Source: Palsa-459 sp963841965 (lineage in GTDB: Bacteria > Actinomycetota > Acidimicrobiia > Acidimicrobiales > RAAP-2). From it: a stretch of DNA of 64,000 nt. The translations under genes and the position numbers were made by a program. Shown here piece after piece: positions 60,854 to 64,000 of this stretch. Within the stretch, counting starts at the first letter, position 1; every line of letters begins with the position of its first letter. The stretch is from positions 186,001-250,000 of the forward strand of contig CAWJES010000001.1 of the NCBI GenBank assembly GCA_963841965.1. Direction: 5' to 3'. The notes under the pieces were generated by a model. It worked only from the letters and a program-made list of their open reading frames with translations. It was not told the origin of the DNA and ran no database searches.

Positions 60854-62521
60854 CTAGTTGGGGGTCGCCGTGTACAGCAGATCAGGCACTTGGTCGACGA
60901 AACCCAGGAGCGAATCAGTCGGAAGGACTCCGGTGACCTGCGGAGACCATCCGAGGTACGTGGGCGGGGAGAACAGCGGCAGTCCCGCCATGAGTGTCCA
61001 AAGCCTGTTGTCCATCGTGTCCCAGTACGGGACCGCATCGACTGGGTTCAGGATCGACGTCGCCGTCTGGGCCGCGGCAGATGCTGCTGCATCGTCGACC
61101 CCGGTCCAGCCAAGGTTCACGGGGAGCGGCACTGGAGGCGCCTGCCAGCTCGCCGCTTCGTGGGTGTAAAACCCGTCACCGACTTTTGAGACGAGCCCCG
61201 ACGCGCAGATTCCATTGCGCAGATCGGCGAGGACTCCCGCGACACTCGACGCGGGCCGCACATCGACGGCCACGCCGGCGGCACGGAGCTGGTCCTCCAG
61301 CATCGCGGCCACAGCGACGATCTGGGGGCTGCCCGTCGGCACGGCCAGGCATGCAGACAGGATCCTGTGGTCAAGCGACAGCCAGACGGACCCGACCTTC
61401 GAGTAGTGAGCGGCGTGGAGTTCGTGAGTTGCCAGTGCCACCTGCGGACCCGGTGTGTACGCTGCCCCGCCCGTGCTGCCGGCAGGGACCGCCGCCTGCG
61501 GGCCTGCCGTTGCGAGGCCGACCGGGACCCCAGCCGTCCCCGGATACGAGGACTGCCCGGGGCCCACGAGGTGCGAAGCGGAGGCGCCGACCTGCGCGCT
61601 CACCGGCCCTGCCAGCTGGTTCACGATGGCCTGCCGGTCCACAAGGTGGGCAATGCCGGCTCGGACGTCGGGCGGCAACGCATCGGTGCCGCGAACCGCG
61701 AAGTCGAGGCTCACGATCGTGTTGGACTGCGCCGTCCTCGCGTCGTACAGGCCCCTGCCGCTCAGCGTCTCGATCTCGCGCAGCGACGCCGAGGGGACGT
61801 AGACGGCGCGAAGCGGGCCGCCTGGAACGGGCGTCGCGGTGGGGTCGGCGACGACCACGACGTGGGTGTAGGTCGGCGGGTTGCCCTGCCACGTCGGGTT
61901 CGCCACGAGGTCGATCCGGCTGGTCGACGCGGCCTCGATCTCGTAGGGCCCGAGGCTGGGGTCGAGCGCAGCCGACGGAGCCGCGCAGTGCGCCCCGTAG
62001 GTGCCTGCCGGGACAATGGTGTGGAAGAGCGAGAACCAGTCCGAGTACGGGGACCGGAACTGCACCGTCACCTGCGCTCCCTTCGGCCCCGGGTGCATCC
62101 ACGCGATCGTCCGGTACCCGAGGTCGGCGACCACCCGGTCCGCCCGGCGCTGGTGCCAGGTCCGCACAAGGTCCGCGGCGGTGAGCGGCGTGCCGTTCGC
62201 CCACACCGCCTGCTTCGAGATCGTGTACACGACCGTCTGGGGCGAGAGGCCGACAACCTCCGCCGTCGAGACCACTGTCGTGTTGCCGACCTGGAGGTCG
62301 TTCGGCGCGGACGTGAACGCCGAGGGCAGCACGAGCGAGAGGATCGCGTCCGTCGACGCGCTGGCCGTCGGGGAGCCGGGGTCGCACCCGGTGAACGGCC
62401 CGGGAATCGCCACTTCGAGGGCCGGCACCTTGGGGGTCGCCGCCAGTGCCCGGGAACCCGAGGCGACCAGCGCGCCGACGAGTGCGACGCCTGTCAGGAG
62501 GGCGGTGAGCCGTCTGCCCAC
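60854..62521 (-). CDS. Orphan family-5 (peptide/nickel-type) solute-binding protein
   Basis: 555 residues with a signal peptide (LTALLTGVALVGALVASG, cleaved near ALAA at ~28). It resembles SBP_bac_5 proteins of DppA/OppA type: VYTISKQAVWANGTPLTAAD, a central domain and LVDRQAIVNQLAG. Usual members bind peptides, but no permease or ATPase genes are nearby. It follows secG in the same orientation by 10 bases. Divergence is high, so ligand assignment is open. Confidence 0.82.
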   Translation of the reverse strand: MGRRLTALLTGVALVGALVASGSRALAATPKVPALEVAIPGPFTGCDPGSPTASASTDAILSLVLPSAFTSAPNDLQVGNTTVVSTAEVVGLSPQTVVYTISKQAVWANGTPLTAADLVRTWHQRRADRVVADLGYRTIAWMHPGPKGAQVTVQFRSPYSDWFSLFHTIVPAGTYGAHCAAPSAALDPSLGPYEIEAASTSRIDLVANPTWQGNPPTYTHVVVVADPTATPVPGGPLRAVYVPSASLREIETLSGRGLYDARTAQSNTIVSLDFAVRGTDALPPDVRAGIAHLVDRQAIVNQLAGPVSAQVGASASHLVGPGQSSYPGTAGVPVGLATAGPQAAVPAGSTGGAAYTPGPQVALATHELHAAHYSKVGSVWLSLDHRILSACLAVPTGSPQIVAVAAMLEDQLRAAGVAVDVRPASSVAGVLADLRNGICASGLVSKVGDGFYTHEAASWQAPPVPLPVNLGWTGVDDAAASAAAQTATSILNPVDAVPYWDTMDNRLWTLMAGLPLFSPPTYLGWSPQVTGVLPTDSLLGFVDQVPDLLYTATPN

Positions 62522-62531
62522 AGGCCCTCGA

Positions 62532-62762
62532 TCACTGCAGCCGGAGGCCGAGGGTCAGCGTCGTGAATGCGAACACGAGGGCCAGGACGATCGTGATCCG
62601 GTCGAGGTTCTTCTCCACGACCGTCGAGCCCTGGGCGGCGGATCCGATGGAGCCGCCGAACATGTCCGAGAGTCCCCCGCCCTTGCCGGAGTGCATGAGG
62701 ATGAGCAGGATCAGGCCCAGCGCCGAGACGACCTCGATAGCGATATAGACAGCAGTGAGCAA
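62532..62762 (-). CDS. secG: Protein-export membrane protein SecG
   Basis: 76 residues from a TTG at 62762, supported by GGAGG 7 bases before it. Two transmembrane helices (~5–25 and ~55–73) flank the conserved loop GKGGGLSDMFGGS. SecG joins SecYE for protein secretion. The pgk–tpiA–secG order is conserved in actinobacteria. The adjacent tpiA stop lies 4 bases upstream. Confidence 0.93.
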   Translation of the reverse strand: MLTAVYIAIEVVSALGLILLILMHSGKGGGLSDMFGGSIGSAAQGSTVVEKNLDRITIVLALVFAFTTLTLGLRLQ

Positions 62763-62766
62763 CGCC

Positions 62767-63573
62767 CTACCTCCGGGGATTCCGAACGGTAGAACGGTAG
62801 CAGTCCGCCACCGCCTCCACGATGGCAGCGAATCCCGCAGCCGTGAGGCTCGCCCCGCCGACCAGCAGGCCGTCGACGGAGGGAGCGGCGACGAGCTCAC
62901 CGGCGTTGTCAGGGCTGGCCGAGCCCCCGTAGAGGATCCGGAGGCGCTCCACCCCCTCCCCCAGGCGCTGCGACGCCCCCATGCGCAGATGTCGGCATGC
63001 ATCCTCGGCGTCGGCGACGGTCGCCGCCAGGCCGGTGCCGATCGCCCAGACCGGCTCGTAGGCGAGGAGGAATGCGTCAGGTTCGGCACCCTCGAGACCG
63101 TCGAGCGCGGCGGAAAGCTGGCGCGTCAGCACCGCCTCGGTCAGTCCGTCGGCGCGCTCCTGCTCGGTCTCCCCCACACACACCATGGGGCGCAATCCGC
63201 CGCGCAGGGCCGAGGCAGCCGTCCGGGCGACGACGGCGTCGTCCATGCCGAAGAGTCTCCGGCGCTCCGAGTGCCCCACCAGCACCGTCAGCGCACCGAG
63301 CCGCGCCAGCATCGCCGCGGAGACCTCCCCGGTGTAGGCCCCGGACTCGTGCTCGCTCACGTGCTGGGCGCCGAGGGCGACGCTGAGCCGCTCGGACTCG
63401 ATGACGCTCGATACGGAGCGGAGATCCGTGAAGGGCGGGACGAGCAGCACCTCCGTCCCGCCGACGTCAACGGCGCGAAGGCGGATACCGAGTTCCTGGA
63501 CGAGGTGCACGGCCTCGACGTGGTCGAGGTTCATCTTCCAGTTCCCCGCCACGATGGGCGCGCGGTGCATCAT
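62767..63573 (-). CDS. tpiA: Triosephosphate isomerase
   Basis: 268 residues. AGNWKMN (Lys), VLVGHSERRR (electrophile His) and AYEPVWAIGTG (catalytic Glu) are intact, with LYGGSASPDN and LVGGASL in the phosphate-binding region. It interconverts DHAP and glyceraldehyde 3-phosphate. The start ATGATG overlaps the pgk stop; either Met is possible. Part of pgk–tpiA–secG. Confidence 0.97.
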   Translation of the reverse strand: MMHRAPIVAGNWKMNLDHVEAVHLVQELGIRLRAVDVGGTEVLLVPPFTDLRSVSSVIESERLSVALGAQHVSEHESGAYTGEVSAAMLARLGALTVLVGHSERRRLFGMDDAVVARTAASALRGGLRPMVCVGETEQERADGLTEAVLTRQLSAALDGLEGAEPDAFLLAYEPVWAIGTGLAATVADAEDACRHLRMGASQRLGEGVERLRILYGGSASPDNAGELVAAPSVDGLLVGGASLTAAGFAAIVEAVADCYRSTVRNPRR

Positions 63574-64000
63574 GCGCCGCGGGGCGCGTTGACGGCCGCC
63601 CGCAGCGCGGCGAGCGCGGGCAGGTCGCCGAACTCCAGGAGCTCGAGGGACGCGCCGCCGCCTGTGGACATGAAGCTCACGGCGCCGGCGAGGCCGAGGC
63701 GCTCGAGCGCGAGCGCGCTGTCGCCTCCCCCGACCACGCTGAAGGCGTCCGAGGACGTGATTGCCCGCGCCACGGCTTCGGTTCCCTTGGAGAACCGCTC
63801 GTCCTCGAAGAAGCCCATCGGCCCGTTCCACAGGACGGTCGCGGCGTCGGCGATCAGCCCTGCGAACCGCTGCCTCGTCTCGGGTCCGATGTCGAGGCCC
63901 TCCCAGTCCTCGGGCAGGTCGCCGTCGAAGACGCGGACTTCTCCCTCGGTCCGGCCGGGCCCGATCGGGTGGCCGGGTTCCAGTGCGACGACGTCCTGGG
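63570..64000 (-). CDS. pgk: Phosphoglycerate kinase (C-terminal part only)
   Basis: About 143 residues of the C-terminal lobe are visible; the rest lies beyond the window. VLWNGPMGFFEDERFSKGT and VVGGGDSALALERLG followed by SFMSTGGGASLELLEFG are the nucleotide-binding and hinge blocks of PGK, which transfers phosphate from 1,3-bisphosphoglycerate to ADP. Its stop overlaps the tpiA start. Confidence 0.96.
   Translation of the reverse strand, partial: QDVVALEPGHPIGPGRTEGEVRVFDGDLPEDWEGLDIGPETRQRFAGLIADAATVLWNGPMGFFEDERFSKGTEAVARAITSSDAFSVVGGGDSALALERLGLAGAVSFMSTGGGASLELLEFGDLPALAALRAAVNAPRGA

Overview
The window is high-GC chromosomal DNA of an actinobacterium. Evidence: very G+C-rich third codon positions, many GTG/TTG starts, a mycothiol-type maleylpyruvate isomerase homologue, and the gene run usp/HAD–tlyA–nadK–recN–pyrG–nudix–xerD, scpA–scpB–rluB–aroH–tyrA–aroA–cmk–plsC, der and ispH, which is a recognisable actinobacterial order. 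Cysteine-motif repeat proteins and several free-standing solute-binding proteins remind me of Acidimicrobiia-like lineages, but that class assignment is a guess.

Layout. 1–11.5 kb: a secreted repeat/fibronectin protein running off the left edge, a DHA2-type MFS exporter, a PAS-GAF-HD-GYP protein and a DevS-like histidine kinase, then a mycothiol-dependent enzyme homologue, a CDF-like protein, a chromate transporter and a COG4705 membrane protein. 11–32.3 kb: dense housekeeping genes, mostly on the minus strand and translationally coupled (ATGA/GTGA overlaps). They cover Der GTPase, isoprenoid synthesis (IspH), phospholipid acylation, CMP kinase, aromatic amino acids (AroA, TyrA, AroH), ribosome modification (RluB, TlyA), condensin accessory proteins (ScpA/B), TrpS, XerD, CTP synthase, RecN and NAD kinase. 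32.4–37.6 kb: a four-gene carbohydrate-type ABC importer followed by a TetR regulator. 37.7–41.4 kb: a GGDEF-EAL protein and an orphan solute-binding protein.

41.5–60.6 kb is an accessory region. It holds short single-gene units on both strands: small-molecule-modifying or stress proteins (two RibD/DHFR-like reductases, a chloramphenicol-phosphotransferase-like kinase, two pyridoxamine-oxidase-fold proteins, GNAT and hexapeptide acetyltransferases, peptidase E, YCII, SRPBCC, GyrI-like, YdeI), a glycosyltransferase, a PLP decarboxylase, an HTH/Clp-N pair, and two toxin–antitoxin modules (HicBA and a Phd/RelE type). The right part, 54.9–58.7 kb, is punctuated by seven copies of a ~45–50 bp repeat, in one orientation, mostly 600–820 bp apart and lying upstream of minus-strand genes. 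One end of this repeat resembles the 3' end (T-loop to acceptor) of the tRNA-Leu(GAG) gene at 60.7 kb. Two divergent copies occur at 46.4 and 48.3 kb. I read this as an island grown by repeated insertion of small cassettes related to the tRNA-Leu 3' end; this is inference. Many units there are damaged: a frameshift joins antitoxin to toxin, HicA has an internal amber codon, a membrane protein is split, a DUF4287 gene has lost its start, and a collagen-like/propeller protein carries three one-base insertions.

60.7–64 kb returns to core genes: tRNA-Leu, an orphan family-5 solute-binding protein, secG, tpiA and the C-terminal part of pgk.
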